Origin: Bdellovibrio sp. ZAP7
GTDB lineage: Bacteria > Bdellovibrionota > Bdellovibrionia > Bdellovibrionales > Bdellovibrionaceae
Length of the DNA stretch: 64,000 bases
Direction of reading: 5' to 3'
Assembly: GCF_006874645.1 (NCBI RefSeq)
Contig: NZ_CP030082.1
Coordinates: forward strand, 2,356,001-2,420,000
Below the pieces are notes generated by a model. That model made no database searches, was not told where the DNA came from, and worked only from the letters and a program-made list of their open reading frames with translations. The position numbers and the translations under genes are program-made. Of the stretch, positions 45,344-54,939 are shown one piece after another. The first letter of the stretch is position 1, and every line of letters starts with the position of its first letter.

Positions 45344-46372
45344 GTGACTGAGTTTTTAGTCGTCATCATTTGTCTAGCGATCAATATGCTGTTGTCGGGC
45401 GCTGAAATGGCCTTTGTCACAGTTAGAAAAGTACAATTACAAAAACTTGGAAACGATGCTCGCGCGCGCCTTTTGTTAAAGCTGAAAGCCAGCCCTGAAC
45501 GCACACTTTCGGTCATTCAGATTGGCATTACTGTCGTGGGTGCTGTCGCTGCTGCCGTGGGTGGTGCTGGTGCTGAAGAAGCACTTTCTCCGCTATATAT
45601 TGAGCACTTTAAGGTTTCACCAAGCACTGCCGATGCTTTATCAATCGTCACCGTGGTTTTGCCTTTGTCTTACTTGAGCGTCGTTGTCGGCGAGTTGGTT
45701 CCAAAGACATTGGCATTACGAAAATCTTTGATCATTTCCTTATGGACTGCGCGTGCGCTCTATTACGGTGAAAAAGTCCTCTCCCCCTTTGTATCGATTC
45801 TCGAAAAATCGACACATATGATCTTAAAGGTCTTTTCTTTGGGACAAACCCATGATGCTAACCATGGCGAGCATGACTTTGAACTTGAAGATCTGCCACA
45901 CCAAACGAAGCAATATATCATGAACCTGGTGAGCGCTGATAAGCTGCTCGCTCGAGACATTATGGTGCCCTGGAGTGAAGTGGTTTTCGTTCGCAAAGAC
46001 GATGCCATTGAAGACGTGGAAACGATTATCGTTAACTCAGGTCACACCCGCATCCCGGTCATGCACGATAACGAAATCATTGGTTTGATCAACTCCAAAG
46101 AGTTCTTTACGGCTCTTAAATATAAAAACCTGGATTGGCAGACACTGATTCGCCCGGTTCTAAAGTTCAAAGCTTTTGAACCCGTGTTCCGCATTTTGCT
46201 GCAAATGCAGCAGCAGAATTCGCACATGGCGATCATTTATGAACGCGCGAATTTAAATGGCCTGGTCACGATGGAAAATATCTTTGAAGAGATCATCGGA
46301 GATATTTTTGACGAAGATGACGATGGGTTTGTTAAAAAGCTTTTGGCAGCGAAATCTCGCCGCCGTCCTTAA
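45344..46372 (+). CDS. CNNM/CorC-like membrane protein with CBS pair
   Basis: 342 residues, GTG start with weak AGGCG upstream. DUF21 membrane domain (about 1-165, NMLLSGAEMAFVTVRK, VVGELVPKTLALRKS) then a CBS pair (IMVPWSEVVFVRKDD..., NGLVTMENIFEEIIGDIFDE). Family members take part in Mg2+/Co2+ or Na+ handling. No C-terminal transporter-associated domain, so this is a shorter form. Confidence 0.85.
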   Translation: MTEFLVVIICLAINMLLSGAEMAFVTVRKVQLQKLGNDARARLLLKLKASPERTLSVIQIGITVVGAVAAAVGGAGAEEALSPLYIEHFKVSPSTADALSIVTVVLPLSYLSVVVGELVPKTLALRKSLIISLWTARALYYGEKVLSPFVSILEKSTHMILKVFSLGQTHDANHGEHDFELEDLPHQTKQYIMNLVSADKLLARDIMVPWSEVVFVRKDDAIEDVETIIVNSGHTRIPVMHDNEIIGLINSKEFFTALKYKNLDWQTLIRPVLKFKAFEPVFRILLQMQQQNSHMAIIYERANLNGLVTMENIFEEIIGDIFDEDDDGFVKKLLAAKSRRRP

Positions 46373-46380
46373 TTCAAACT

Positions 46381-46401
46381 GCCCTTGGGTGCCCCAAGGG
46401 C
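46381..46401. terminator. Hairpin between convergent genes
   Basis: GCCCTTGGG / CCCAAGGGC perfect 9-bp stem, loop TGC. T-runs are weak on both sides. Confidence 0.5.
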
Positions 46402-46404
46402 GAA

Positions 46405-46941
46405 TTAAAACTCCAAATTATCAACTTGAATTGGCAGGCCATAGACTTGCTCTTCCTGGGTATTACCTTCCAGCGCGTCGCCTACGACTTCGATTTTTCC
46501 ATTCATAGTTCCTGCTATATCATCAGCAAACTCGATCCCACCGCAAAGCATGGCGCAATCAGTGCCCACATAGGTGTATTGATGATTTGCTGACTTTTTA
46601 ATGGTCAGCCAATCTCCCATACCCAGAGCCAGCAATTCGTCACCGACGACACTGCACTTATACTCGCCGCCTTTTAAAATTTTGTCGCGGATGGAAACGC
46701 GGATTTCGCGAATGCGGAAATCCTTTTTTGGATTAGACCAAAGGAAACTAAGATTTCCGAGGTTGATGTATTTAGGTTTGATGTTATCCTGCTCTTGACC
46801 ATCGTTCCAGGCCTTGCAGCTTTTTGAAGTGGATGGCACCGCCCAGATATTTTGATTCGCGGTAATTTGCAGCTCTGCCTGCGCGAACGACGAAGACAAT
46901 AGCAGCCCCACAAAGATGGTCCCACCTTTTAATCCAAACAC
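46405..46941 (-). CDS. Secreted protein of unknown function
   Basis: 178 residues, GTG start with GGAGG at good spacing. Signal peptide cleaved after AQAE. The mature protein has five cysteines (KSCKAW, YKCSV, DCAMLCGG), likely disulfides, and mixed beta segments. No known family. Confidence 0.65.
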   Translation of the reverse strand: MFGLKGGTIFVGLLLSSSFAQAELQITANQNIWAVPSTSKSCKAWNDGQEQDNIKPKYINLGNLSFLWSNPKKDFRIREIRVSIRDKILKGGEYKCSVVGDELLALGMGDWLTIKKSANHQYTYVGTDCAMLCGGIEFADDIAGTMNGKIEVVGDALEGNTQEEQVYGLPIQVDNLEF

Positions 46942-47197
46942 TGTAACCTCCGATGAAGCTCAAGCTTAAGAGAGCTCCCCTCTCGGAGCCATCCACCTTG
47001 GTAAAATACAAAAAGATTCAATTAAAACCCTGGGCACATCACCTGGGGTTTTCTATTTCAAATCACAGATCTTCAATCCCCTCTGGGAAACAGAAGTTGC
47101 GTCTCGCCTTGAGATTCTAAGCAAACCATATTTTGCGCACCTAATTTATCGCCGAAAATAAAATATCATCTTTTCGCAATTGCACAGCGGAGGACAC

Positions 47198-48120
47198 TTG
47201 GGAAGAACCTACTCCATACAAAAGTTATTTTGGGTGATCGGGACCGCCATAACCGTCGTCGCATTTAATAACTGTGGTCAAGGGTTCACGATCCTAAATT
47301 CAACCTCCCTCGGTGGGAGCACTGAATTTTCCACTGCCAATGGCGAGACCTGCGAAGAAGCCATCGTTCAAGTTTACGCTAGCACCTTTCATCCATTTTT
47401 GACTCAGACTTGCGGTGGTTGTCACGTGGCTGGTGGTATCGGTAAAGGCGTGTTTGGTAGCGCCGATGTTCTGACTTCTTACAATGCCTTTACACCCGTG
47501 GGGCGGCGAAAATTTCTAGCCAAGCCGTAAATGCTTCTCACCAGCCGCCCGCGACGGGACCCGCAAATCAAGCGCGCATTGATGAAATCAATCTGTACTG
47601 GGCACGCGCTCAAGATAAATACGCTCAGTGTGTGGCGGATAATGGACCAGTGGTGCAACCAAGCCCAACGGTGACACCGATGCCGACTGCGACAGTAACC
47701 CCATCGCCAACGGCTTCGCCTTCACCATCACCGACTGCTTCGCCGACGCCTACTGTGACGCCGTCTCCATCACCTACGGTCACTCCAACTCCTTCGGTCA
47801 CTCCGTCACCGTCGCCAACACCAACGGTAACTCCGACGCCGACTGTGTCGCCGACGCCTTCTCCAACATCTGCGACTGTGACTTACACTCAACTTGCAGC
47901 TTCGGGAGGAGTGTTTGCTACAAACTGTTTTGCTTGCCACAAAGCTGGTGGCGCCTCTGCAGGATTGGATCTAACCAGCTATACTCAAGCGAAAGCCGCG
48001 GCATCGAAAATCAAGTCGCGCATGAACAACTCAAGTAAGCCAATGCCGACTAGCGGTTTGTTGCCTCAGACACAAAGAACCCTGGTTGACACTTGGATTG
48101 CGAACGGCACTCCACAATAG
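47198..48120 (+). pseudogene. Frameshifted lipoprotein with two CxxCH sites and a Thr/Pro linker
   Basis: The 5' part (TTG 47198 after GGAGGA) has a lipobox VVAFNNCGQ and TCGGCHVAGG, then runs into a stop at 47530. In another frame the sequence continues without break ([10 protein letters not shown]..., [25 protein letters not shown]) into an 80-residue Thr/Pro/Ser repeat linker and [10 protein letters not shown] near the C-terminus. One missing G in the run at 47500-47503 (GTGGGGCGGCG) restores one frame. The full product would be a surface diheme cytochrome-like lipoprotein. It could be mutation, phase variation or sequence error. Confidence 0.75.
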
Positions 48121-48134
48121 ATGATCTAAAAAAG

Positions 48135-48166
48135 AAAAACCCCAGGCTCACCATCTGGGGTTTTTT
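48135..48166. terminator. Bidirectional terminator
   Basis: AAAACCCCAG / CTGGGGTTTT stem between the frameshifted gene and the convergent secreted-protein gene. Confidence 0.85.
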
Positions 48167-48190
48167 CATTTTCAATTTTAATAGATCAGA

Positions 48191-48496
48191 TTACTCAGCG
48201 CAAACTTCCATTTTGCGGCCTTCCTTATCAACACTGATCGTTTTTTCAGTCGACCACTTATAGACAATCTTTGTATTGATTGGATCCCAGCTGGCTTTCT
48301 TTACTTGAATCTCAACAATGTAAGACTCGCCATCTGGAAGACATGGATTTTGATCTTGGTCATTATTTACGACTTTAACAACAGTTCTAGTGTCGTTTTC
48401 TTTGATTTCTTTCGCAATCTTTTCGATCGATACACCGGCTGCGAAAGTTGTGGAAGTCATACCAAGGATTGCGATAAGTGCGATTACGGATTTCAT
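48191..48496 (-). CDS. Small secreted protein
   Basis: 101 residues. Signal peptide MKSVIALIAILGMTSTTFAAG. The mature part has two cysteines (NPCLPDG, MEVCAE) and beta-type strands (YIVEIQVKKASW, KIVYKWSTEKTISV). AGGAGATAAT ribosome site. Unrecognised. Confidence 0.65.
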   Translation of the reverse strand: MKSVIALIAILGMTSTTFAAGVSIEKIAKEIKENDTRTVVKVVNNDQDQNPCLPDGESYIVEIQVKKASWDPINTKIVYKWSTEKTISVDKEGRKMEVCAE

Positions 48497-48607
48497 ATTA
48501 TCTCCTGTTAAATATTTGGGACGTTTTAGCTAACTGCTGACATCCGCATATTTACACGACTGCATTCTTACTCCGCAAGTTTCTACCCTATCTATAACTC
48601 ACTTGTC

Positions 48608-48719
48608 GTATTCTAAATTTGAATACAGTAATATTTACCGCTATTTAACTATAGTTTTACATTAGAACGTATTCCATGGTGTATTCTTGCTGAACCTAAA
48701 CTGGACACTTAATGAATAC
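48608..48719 (+). promoter_or_regulatory. Repeated GTATTC boxes upstream of the regulator/peptidase operon
   Basis: A 19-bp palindrome GTATTC-TAAATTT-GAATAC (48608-48626), two direct GTATTC boxes 12 bp apart (48669 and 48681), and a GAATAC overlapping the start codon region (48714). The spacing suggests an autoregulatory operator (inference). Confidence 0.45.
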
Positions 48720-49611
48720 ACCCTCCGCCAAACCCTCTATCTTGTCTTACGTGGACTATCGCCTGTTTTTACAGGCGTGGTATGCCTACAACAAAGAACA
48801 TAAAAGAGGTTTTTCTTACGGCACGTGGACGCTGCAACTGGGTTTCAAAAGTCGCAATCACATCCGCTTGGTGATGATCGGCGAAAGAAATCTGGGTACG
48901 GATTCAATCGCACCAGTTATTAAATCATTGTCCTTGTCTGCAAATGAAGCGGAATACTTTGAACACTTGGTCCACTATGCGAATGCCACCAGCTTTGACA
49001 CCAAGGACTATCACTTTCAACAGATTGTTCGTCTGAACAAGGGGCAACTGGGCTCACAGATTCGCGATGTTTATAAATTTCTATCCAATCCAAAAACTCC
49101 CCGCGTGCATCTACTCTTAAGCCTAAAAGACCTTAGGTGTACTGTTTCTTATGTTGCTGAGACTTTGGGAATGACTCAGGCCGAAGCCCAAGAAATCTTA
49201 AACAACATCCACAGCTGCGGACTGGCCACTTATGATCAAGCCACAGAAATCTGGGCAGCGTTAGAGCGTGATTTACAAATCCCCAACCAATTGGGCAACC
49301 AAGCCATTCAGTCTTTTCACAATAAAAGCCTGGAAGAAGCCCAAGCGGCGATCACCAAAAATCCAACAGAGCGCTTATTGAGCGCTCTGCTGATGACTTT
49401 GGACGAAAGCGAATACCAAGAACTGCAGCAAGACGTTGAGCAGTTCCAAAACTTTTTAACTAAGAAATACAGTTCAAAAAAACTAGCGGGCTCACGCATC
49501 TTTCAAATGAACCTTAACGTGATTCCGACGAGCTCCCTTCTGCAGGAAAAAGCCACCGAGCCTCTTTTTGAACAAGCTGAAAATAAAATTACGATGGAGA
49601 TTGAGTCATGA
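48712..49611 (+). CDS. TIGR02147-family protein (DUF4423)
   Basis: 299 residues. ILSYVDYRLFLQAWYAYNKEHKRGFSYGTWTLQLGFKSRNHIRLVMIGERNLGTDSI is the N-terminal signature of TIGR02147, a family expanded in Bdellovibrio and Fibrobacter that looks like an HTH-containing regulator followed by a helical domain. It overlaps the secreted peptidase gene by 4 nt, so the two are co-expressed. Binding target unknown. Confidence 0.82.
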   Translation: MNTPSAKPSILSYVDYRLFLQAWYAYNKEHKRGFSYGTWTLQLGFKSRNHIRLVMIGERNLGTDSIAPVIKSLSLSANEAEYFEHLVHYANATSFDTKDYHFQQIVRLNKGQLGSQIRDVYKFLSNPKTPRVHLLLSLKDLRCTVSYVAETLGMTQAEAQEILNNIHSCGLATYDQATEIWAALERDLQIPNQLGNQAIQSFHNKSLEEAQAAITKNPTERLLSALLMTLDESEYQELQQDVEQFQNFLTKKYSSKKLAGSRIFQMNLNVIPTSSLLQEKATEPLFEQAENKITMEIES

Positions 49612-50648
49612 AAATCGCCGCAATGCTAACCGCTCTTTTACTGGTGTCCTCCTTTGGATACGCCAACACAGTTCGCATTGGGAATGGTGGCGACACCCAG
49701 GCAGACCAGACCTTGACGGACCAAAACATCACGCATGCCATTTATCGTGCTGCCACTGATGCTCAACTTTTGATTCATGCTTGGCTGCGCAATCCCCCGT
49801 TTAATCTTCAGCTAAAGAAAAACCAGCCTTTGGATCTTTTGAATATCATTCGCACAACTCCGGTCGACATCATTGGTTACGATGGTTGTTCTGATGGCGT
49901 TAGCAAAAAAGATGCAGTCGCATATTCGCAACCTTCAAATCGTATTTGCGTAAGCTCGTTGCAACTAAAAAGCAAATTGAGCTCTGCAAACTATCGCCTG
50001 CAAATTTTAGCTTTGATGATGCATGAGTATTCACATCTGATTGGATTTGATGAAGCCGCGGCCACAGAATTTCAACAATACATTTTACGATTTATCGAAT
50101 TCGCTGGCTATCCGGTGACTCAGCCGGAAGGCATCGACGATTTTGTTTTATACAATCCTTATTCCATCTTTGAAGGGGTTTGGAGCAATAAACAGCGCCT
50201 GTCCGAAGACGTGACCGCATACAGCAAAGACCTCCGCGAAAAAATCCAAAGCTATGCAGCCTACACGTCGAGCAACTACCCTTTGGTGCCACCACAGATG
50301 GATCTGACGGGCGATATTTTATTACGCTTAACCTATTTGGACTTAGTGAATAAAGCTTACTGGAAACAACCTGGAGATGCAGAGCTACGCAAGCGTCTGA
50401 AATTTATGGCAGGACATGATGGCCAGGTAGATATGTTGATTTTTAATAACTCTGATATCAACCCGACACTTATGCAGTTCAGTCGCACAAATCTGACGAC
50501 ACCGCGAGTACAGGATCAAAAGGAAGCCGACTTCAAAGCTTTCATTCTGCAAGTCGATCAACTGAAGGTCGAAATGGAAGCGTATATGTTAAGCGTTTTA
50601 AGGCCCACTCCGAAATTTAACTACTACCCGACACCACCTTCGAAATAA
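49608..50648 (+). CDS. Secreted zinc metallopeptidase-like protein (HExxH)
   Basis: 346 residues. Signal peptide to GYAN. The active site MMHEYSHLIGFDEAAATEFQ (about residues 139-157) has the HExxH zinc motif and a following acidic cluster that may hold the third ligand (gluzincin-like). The N-terminal part carries VRIGNGGD. C-terminal helical. It is translated from an ATGA overlap with the TIGR02147 gene. Prey-protein digestion or signalling cleavage is a guess. Confidence 0.72.
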   Translation: MKIAAMLTALLLVSSFGYANTVRIGNGGDTQADQTLTDQNITHAIYRAATDAQLLIHAWLRNPPFNLQLKKNQPLDLLNIIRTTPVDIIGYDGCSDGVSKKDAVAYSQPSNRICVSSLQLKSKLSSANYRLQILALMMHEYSHLIGFDEAAATEFQQYILRFIEFAGYPVTQPEGIDDFVLYNPYSIFEGVWSNKQRLSEDVTAYSKDLREKIQSYAAYTSSNYPLVPPQMDLTGDILLRLTYLDLVNKAYWKQPGDAELRKRLKFMAGHDGQVDMLIFNNSDINPTLMQFSRTNLTTPRVQDQKEADFKAFILQVDQLKVEMEAYMLSVLRPTPKFNYYPTPPSK

Positions 50649-50649
50649 T

Positions 50650-50687
50650 AAAAAAACCCCGGTTCATCACCGGGGTTTTTTATTTTT
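50650..50687. terminator. Bidirectional terminator
   Basis: AAAAACCCCGGT / ACCGGGGTTTTT stem between the peptidase and fadE. Confidence 0.88.
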
Positions 50688-50710
50688 AAGCTTTATTAAA
50701 GCGGATCCGA

Positions 50711-53164
50711 CTAAGGGATCACTTTGTTAGCGTGATATTGCTCTTCGTTGTAATCATCAACCAGGATCGCGTCATAGCGAACTTGGTCGGCTTCTTTAAG
50801 AAGCTTAGCTTCTTCCGCCGTGATGATGTTTTTGTTCAAAGCTTCATCAACCAAAGTGTTTGTCTTCTGTTTAGGAAGAGCTTTGTCACGGATGGCTTTT
50901 TTGATTTTCTTCTCAGCAGCTTCTGCTCTTAAAGAAACCGAGAAAGCGTAATCCAAACGGCCTACAGCTTGATCACGTTCTTTAGGAAGGTAAATACCTT
51001 GAGTCAAACGATCACGGATGCCGCCTTCTTTCATCATTTCTGATGCGATAGCGTGAGTCCAACCGTCAGAGGCTTGAGAACCGATAGAGTTGATACGAGA
51101 CCAAGCACCGATCCAACCTTTAAAGAACCAACGAGCACCTGGGATCTTCAAGTTATCAAAGATACCGTCGAAACCTTTTTGGATTTCAACCATGCACATT
51201 TTCAAATTGTAGTGAGCGAATGCCAAGTCTTCTTCTTTGCGGCCTTCTGCTTCGAAACGGCGAAGGATCGCAGTTGCGATATACATGTGAGCCAGGATAT
51301 CAGCGAAACGGCCCGTAATTTTCTCTTTCATTTTCAAAGAACCACCCAATACACCCATCGCTACGTCAGATAGCAATGCGAATGTAGCGGAAGCCCAAGA
51401 CATACGACGGAAGTAAACTTTCATTTGCGGATGGCAGTCTGGAGTGGCAGCTAAGTAACCGCGAGAGCATGACAACAAGATCGCACGGCACGTGTTACGA
51501 ACGATGTGACCAATGTGACCGAAGAATGCTCTGTCGAAACCTTTTAGATCATTAGCTTCGTAAGCTTTCACTTCCGCATAAGCGAACGGATGCGCACGAA
51601 GAGCACCTTGACCAAAAATGATCAATGTACGAGTCATGATATTTGCACCCTCAACCGTGATACCGATTGGAGTTGCGATATAGATTTCTGCTAGCACGTT
51701 ACGGGGACCCAAAGAAATACCGGCACCGCCCATGATATCCATAGCATCGATGATCACTTTACGACCCATTTCAGTCGCATAGTATTTTTGCATCGCTGTG
51801 ATAACGCCTGGCTTAATACCTTTATCCAAAGCACCCAAGCAATATCTTCTCATTGCTTCCAATGCATATGTCGAGGCACCGATACGAGCCAGAGGCTCTT
51901 CAACACCTTCGAATTTACCGATAGAAACACCGAATTGACGACGAACCACTGCGTGAGCCGAAGTTACGCGCATCGCAAGTTTAGTACCGCCTGTAGCTTG
52001 AGCTGGAAGAGAGATACCGCGACCCGCAGCCAAACACTCCATCAACATCATCCAACCACGACCTGCACCACCAAGACCGCCAACGATTGCGTCTTCAGCA
52101 ACGACGACAACGTCTTTACCTTGTGTTGGGCAGTTATAGAACGGAGTACCTAGTGGATCATGGCGACGACCCAAAACCACGCCTGGCGTGTTCGAAGGGA
52201 TCAAACCGCAAGTGATACCAAGGTCCTCACCTTTACCCAAAAGATTTTCGGGGTCACGAAGACGGAACGCCAAACCGATAACCGAGGAGATCGCAGCAAG
52301 AGTGATCCAACGTTTATTCCAGTTTAATTTAATTTTGATTTTGCCATCAGTGTCTTTGAAAAGAACGCCTGAAGAAGTGATCGCACCCGCATCAGAACCC
52401 GCATTTGGTTCAGTCAAACCGAAGCATGGGATTTCCAAGCCATCAGCCAAACGAGGCAACCAGTGTTTTTTCTGAGCATCAGTACCGTAGTGAGCCAATA
52501 GCTCTGCAGGACCCAATGAATTCGGAACCATCACCTGAATCGCAACTGCCAAAGAGCGCGAAGAAAGCTTCATGATAACTTCAGAGTGACAAAGTGCCGA
52601 GAAGCCAAGGCCGCCGTACTCTTTAGGAACGATCATTCCTAAGAATTTTTCTTTCTTGATGTAATCCCAAATAGCTGGAGGAATTTCTTTCGTTTTATAG
52701 ATTTCCCAGTGGTCAATCATTTTACAAAGAGTCTCAACCGGGCCCTCAACGAAAGCTTTTTCTTCCGCAGTCAAATCCGGATAAGATTCTTTCATCAAGT
52801 TAGAGAAGTTAGGCTTACCAGAGAAAAGATCTTTCTCTACCCACACCACACCGGCATCAAGTGCCGCTTTCTCAGTATCAGAAATTTTAGGCAGAAACTG
52901 GAACTTTTTAAAGATCGCAAACACACCTGAAGTAACAAGTGCTGTACGAATCGGCGGCACGTTGAAGATCACTGCCAAAACAGCACCCACAACAAACAAC
53001 CACATTGGAGCCGCAAAGCCCACCATGATGGCCGCTAACAAGATCGTCCAAACGATCAAAGGACTTCCAAAGAAGCCAACAAACAACAGCGCCACAATCG
53101 AGCCCAAAACCCAAGCCCAAGTGCAGCACTCTAAGAAATACCCATAAACGCTGATTGAATCCAC
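50711..53164 (-). CDS. fadE: Acyl-CoA dehydrogenase FadE (membrane-linked, long form)
   Basis: 817 residues, as in E. coli FadE. Residues 1-75 contain membrane-type hydrophobic segments. The ACAD core follows (FGLTEPNAGSDAG, QFGVSIGKFEGVEEPLARI, MDIMGGAGISLGPRN, TVEGANIMTRTLI), then the long FadE-specific C-terminal domain. First dehydrogenation step of beta-oxidation. GGAGAATC ribosome site. Monocistronic. Confidence 0.92.
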   Translation of the reverse strand: MDSISVYGYFLECCTWAWVLGSIVALLFVGFFGSPLIVWTILLAAIMVGFAAPMWLFVVGAVLAVIFNVPPIRTALVTSGVFAIFKKFQFLPKISDTEKAALDAGVVWVEKDLFSGKPNFSNLMKESYPDLTAEEKAFVEGPVETLCKMIDHWEIYKTKEIPPAIWDYIKKEKFLGMIVPKEYGGLGFSALCHSEVIMKLSSRSLAVAIQVMVPNSLGPAELLAHYGTDAQKKHWLPRLADGLEIPCFGLTEPNAGSDAGAITSSGVLFKDTDGKIKIKLNWNKRWITLAAISSVIGLAFRLRDPENLLGKGEDLGITCGLIPSNTPGVVLGRRHDPLGTPFYNCPTQGKDVVVVAEDAIVGGLGGAGRGWMMLMECLAAGRGISLPAQATGGTKLAMRVTSAHAVVRRQFGVSIGKFEGVEEPLARIGASTYALEAMRRYCLGALDKGIKPGVITAMQKYYATEMGRKVIIDAMDIMGGAGISLGPRNVLAEIYIATPIGITVEGANIMTRTLIIFGQGALRAHPFAYAEVKAYEANDLKGFDRAFFGHIGHIVRNTCRAILLSCSRGYLAATPDCHPQMKVYFRRMSWASATFALLSDVAMGVLGGSLKMKEKITGRFADILAHMYIATAILRRFEAEGRKEEDLAFAHYNLKMCMVEIQKGFDGIFDNLKIPGARWFFKGWIGAWSRINSIGSQASDGWTHAIASEMMKEGGIRDRLTQGIYLPKERDQAVGRLDYAFSVSLRAEAAEKKIKKAIRDKALPKQKTNTLVDEALNKNIITAEEAKLLKEADQVRYDAILVDDYNEEQYHANKVIP

Positions 53165-53589
53165 GATGATTCTCCTTATTAATGCTTACCCCATTAATTA
53201 GACGCCTCAATCGTGCACTAATCAAGCGCGATCCCACATTTACCCAACAAATACGAGGGCTTAAGTACTGTCAAAACTAGAGCCCCAATCCTAGTTCCAA
53301 GTTTCCCTCTCCACCCACGCAGCAGAAAAACCCGGCAAAAACCTCCCCGTCCCCAGGGGGACAATGGGTGCAACCCCACCCGGGGGCAAGGGGCTGAAAG
53401 CCCCACCAGAAGCGGCGCTAAGTCTTCAAAGGCGACAGTCAGCCAGAAAACAGCGGCGCCCGCAGGGCCAGCCAAAAAACAAACGGAAAGCTCGTAGAAT
53501 TGTCCCAAACAAGAGGGTTGATCAAAAAGGTCCAGATGCACAAAATGTCGAAGGCATTTTGCGGCGAAGCCCACGCGGAGGGAGCGAAC

Positions 53590-53627
53590 CGCAGCGCAGG
53601 CGTGCCCCAGGCACGTGGGAGCGAGGA
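53590..53627. repeat. Second copy of the palindromic repeat core
   Basis: Differs from 655-692 by two substitutions only; contains the same CGTGCC-CCA-GGCACG hairpin. Flanks do not match those of copy 1. Confidence 0.75.
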
Positions 53628-53650
53628 CCGCACCCGACAACGAAGGCAAA

Positions 53651-53677
53651 AAAAAAGCCACCTAAGGTGGCTTTTTG
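53651..53677 (-). terminator. Terminator of the Ala/Thr-rich lipoprotein gene
   Basis: AGCCACC / GGTGGCT stem with a long T-run in the leftward direction. Confidence 0.8.
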
Positions 53678-53700
53678 AACTAACTAATCTAGCAAACTAA

Positions 53701-53928
53701 TTACTTAGTTTCGCCAGCAGGAGCTGCTGGAGAAGCTGCTGGAGTTGCAGTTGCATCAGCTGCTGGAGCCGCTGTAGCGTCAGCTGCTGGAGCTGCAGTA
53801 CCGTCAGCTGGAGCTGTAGTAGTTGTAGTCTCAGTTGTAGTTGTAGTTTCAGCTGGTTGGTTTTTAGAGCAAGTGAAACCAGTTGTGAAAGAAAGTGCTA
53901 GCAAAGCTGCGATAACGATAGCTTTCAT
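53701..53928 (-). CDS. Ala/Thr/Pro-rich low-complexity lipoprotein
   Basis: 75 residues. Lipobox TGFTC puts the acylated cysteine at residue 20. The mature part is TTTTETTTTT then four or five Ala-Pro-Ala-Ala-Asp-Ala-Thr repeats, encoded by imperfect 12-24-bp DNA repeats that may vary in number. An AGGGAC site precedes the ATG. Surface spacer or wall-linking role is a guess. Confidence 0.7.
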   Translation of the reverse strand: MKAIVIAALLALSFTTGFTCSKNQPAETTTTTETTTTTAPADGTAAPAADATAAPAADATATPAASPAAPAGETK

Positions 53929-54048
53929 TGTTGTGTCCCTTCGTAAATTTACAAACCCACCGAAATGGCGAATCTGTGTTTTTTGTTAATCTCGACTAAG
54001 GGCTAAGTTATACAAATTTATAATACCTTAGCAATAAAATTTTAAAAA

Positions 54049-54867
54049 TTATTTCTGACAATGTCCGCACCAAAAAGTATTTCGACCGCCCATCACTTTC
54101 GATTTGATCTGTTGTTTGCATACAACACAGGGCTGTCCCGCGCGATCATACACTTTGAAAGTGTTTTGAAAGTACCCGCTTTCGCCCGAAGTTTGGGCAA
54201 AATCACTGATCGAAGAACCACCTTTTTTTATGCTCTCAGCAAGAATGCGACGGATCTCTTTTACGAGTAAATTTGCTCTCTCAAGAGAGAGTTTTTTTGC
54301 AGGCAAAGTGGGTTTAATTTTTGCGGCAAAAAGCGCTTCGCTCGCGTAAATGTTCCCCACCCCGACAACGATTTTTTGATCCATAATGGCGACCTTTAAA
54401 GCGATCTGTTTATTGCGCAAACTCTGCCACAAAGATTCGCCTGTAAATTCAGCACTCAGCGGCTCAGGCCCCAAGATCTTCAGTCTTGGATGCACAGCAA
54501 CATCGTCTGCGGCCACAAAGTCAAAAATCCCAAACCGGCGCGGATCACGGTAAGCCAAGCGCAAACCACCTGAAAAGTGCAAATAGATGTGATCATGCAA
54601 CCGTTCATCACCCTTCTCCGCGACTCGCCACGTCCCCGTCATTCCCAAATGTGAAAGCATCCCGCCCTTGTCGGTCCAAATCAAAAGATACTTAGCGCGA
54701 CGCTCGACCTTGCGAACCTTCTGACCAATCAAAGTTTTTAGTTTTTTTAGCGGAATCGGATCGCGCAAATCCGGACGTTTGAGCTCAATATCTAAAAGCG
54801 TCGGTTCTTTTTTAAGAATTTCTTCCAGCCCCTTACGGACGACTTCGACCTCTGGCAATTCAGGCAT
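54049..54867 (-). CDS. mutM: Formamidopyrimidine-DNA glycosylase
   Basis: 272 residues from the ATG at 54867, which gives the required Met-Pro-Glu-Leu-Pro start (GAGGTG upstream). Catalytic Pro2, PELPEVE helix, the lysine in RRAKYLL (about residue 58), and a C-terminal zinc finger with CVVCKQQ and CGHC. Removes 8-oxoguanine and FaPy lesions and cuts the strand. Confidence 0.95.
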   Translation of the reverse strand: MPELPEVEVVRKGLEEILKKEPTLLDIELKRPDLRDPIPLKKLKTLIGQKVRKVERRAKYLLIWTDKGGMLSHLGMTGTWRVAEKGDERLHDHIYLHFSGGLRLAYRDPRRFGIFDFVAADDVAVHPRLKILGPEPLSAEFTGESLWQSLRNKQIALKVAIMDQKIVVGVGNIYASEALFAAKIKPTLPAKKLSLERANLLVKEIRRILAESIKKGGSSISDFAQTSGESGYFQNTFKVYDRAGQPCVVCKQQIKSKVMGGRNTFWCGHCQK

Positions 54868-54939
54868 ACGCACACCTCGTGATTTCTGCTTTCTATCACT
54901 GCTTGCATTCGATCACCAACCCAAATAGCGTCATCCTTG

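Larger units (their letters stand above)
53165..53700. other. GC-rich intergenic region with repeat core
   Basis: Long open frames on both strands here lack signals, family motifs or ribosome sites and are judged not to be genes. It holds CAAAATG / CATTTTG hairpin at about 53550-53572, the repeat core at 53590-53627 and a terminator at 53651-53677. Confidence 0.55.

Noticed and set aside
47640-47880. Possible CRISPR-like or satellite repeat
   Set aside because: The repeats encode the Thr/Pro/Ser linker in frame and lack constant spacers.
53218-53678. Overlapping open frames of 147 and 104 codons on opposite strands
   Set aside because: They run through the GC-rich repeat region, lack ribosome sites and family motifs, and look like by-products of repeat composition.
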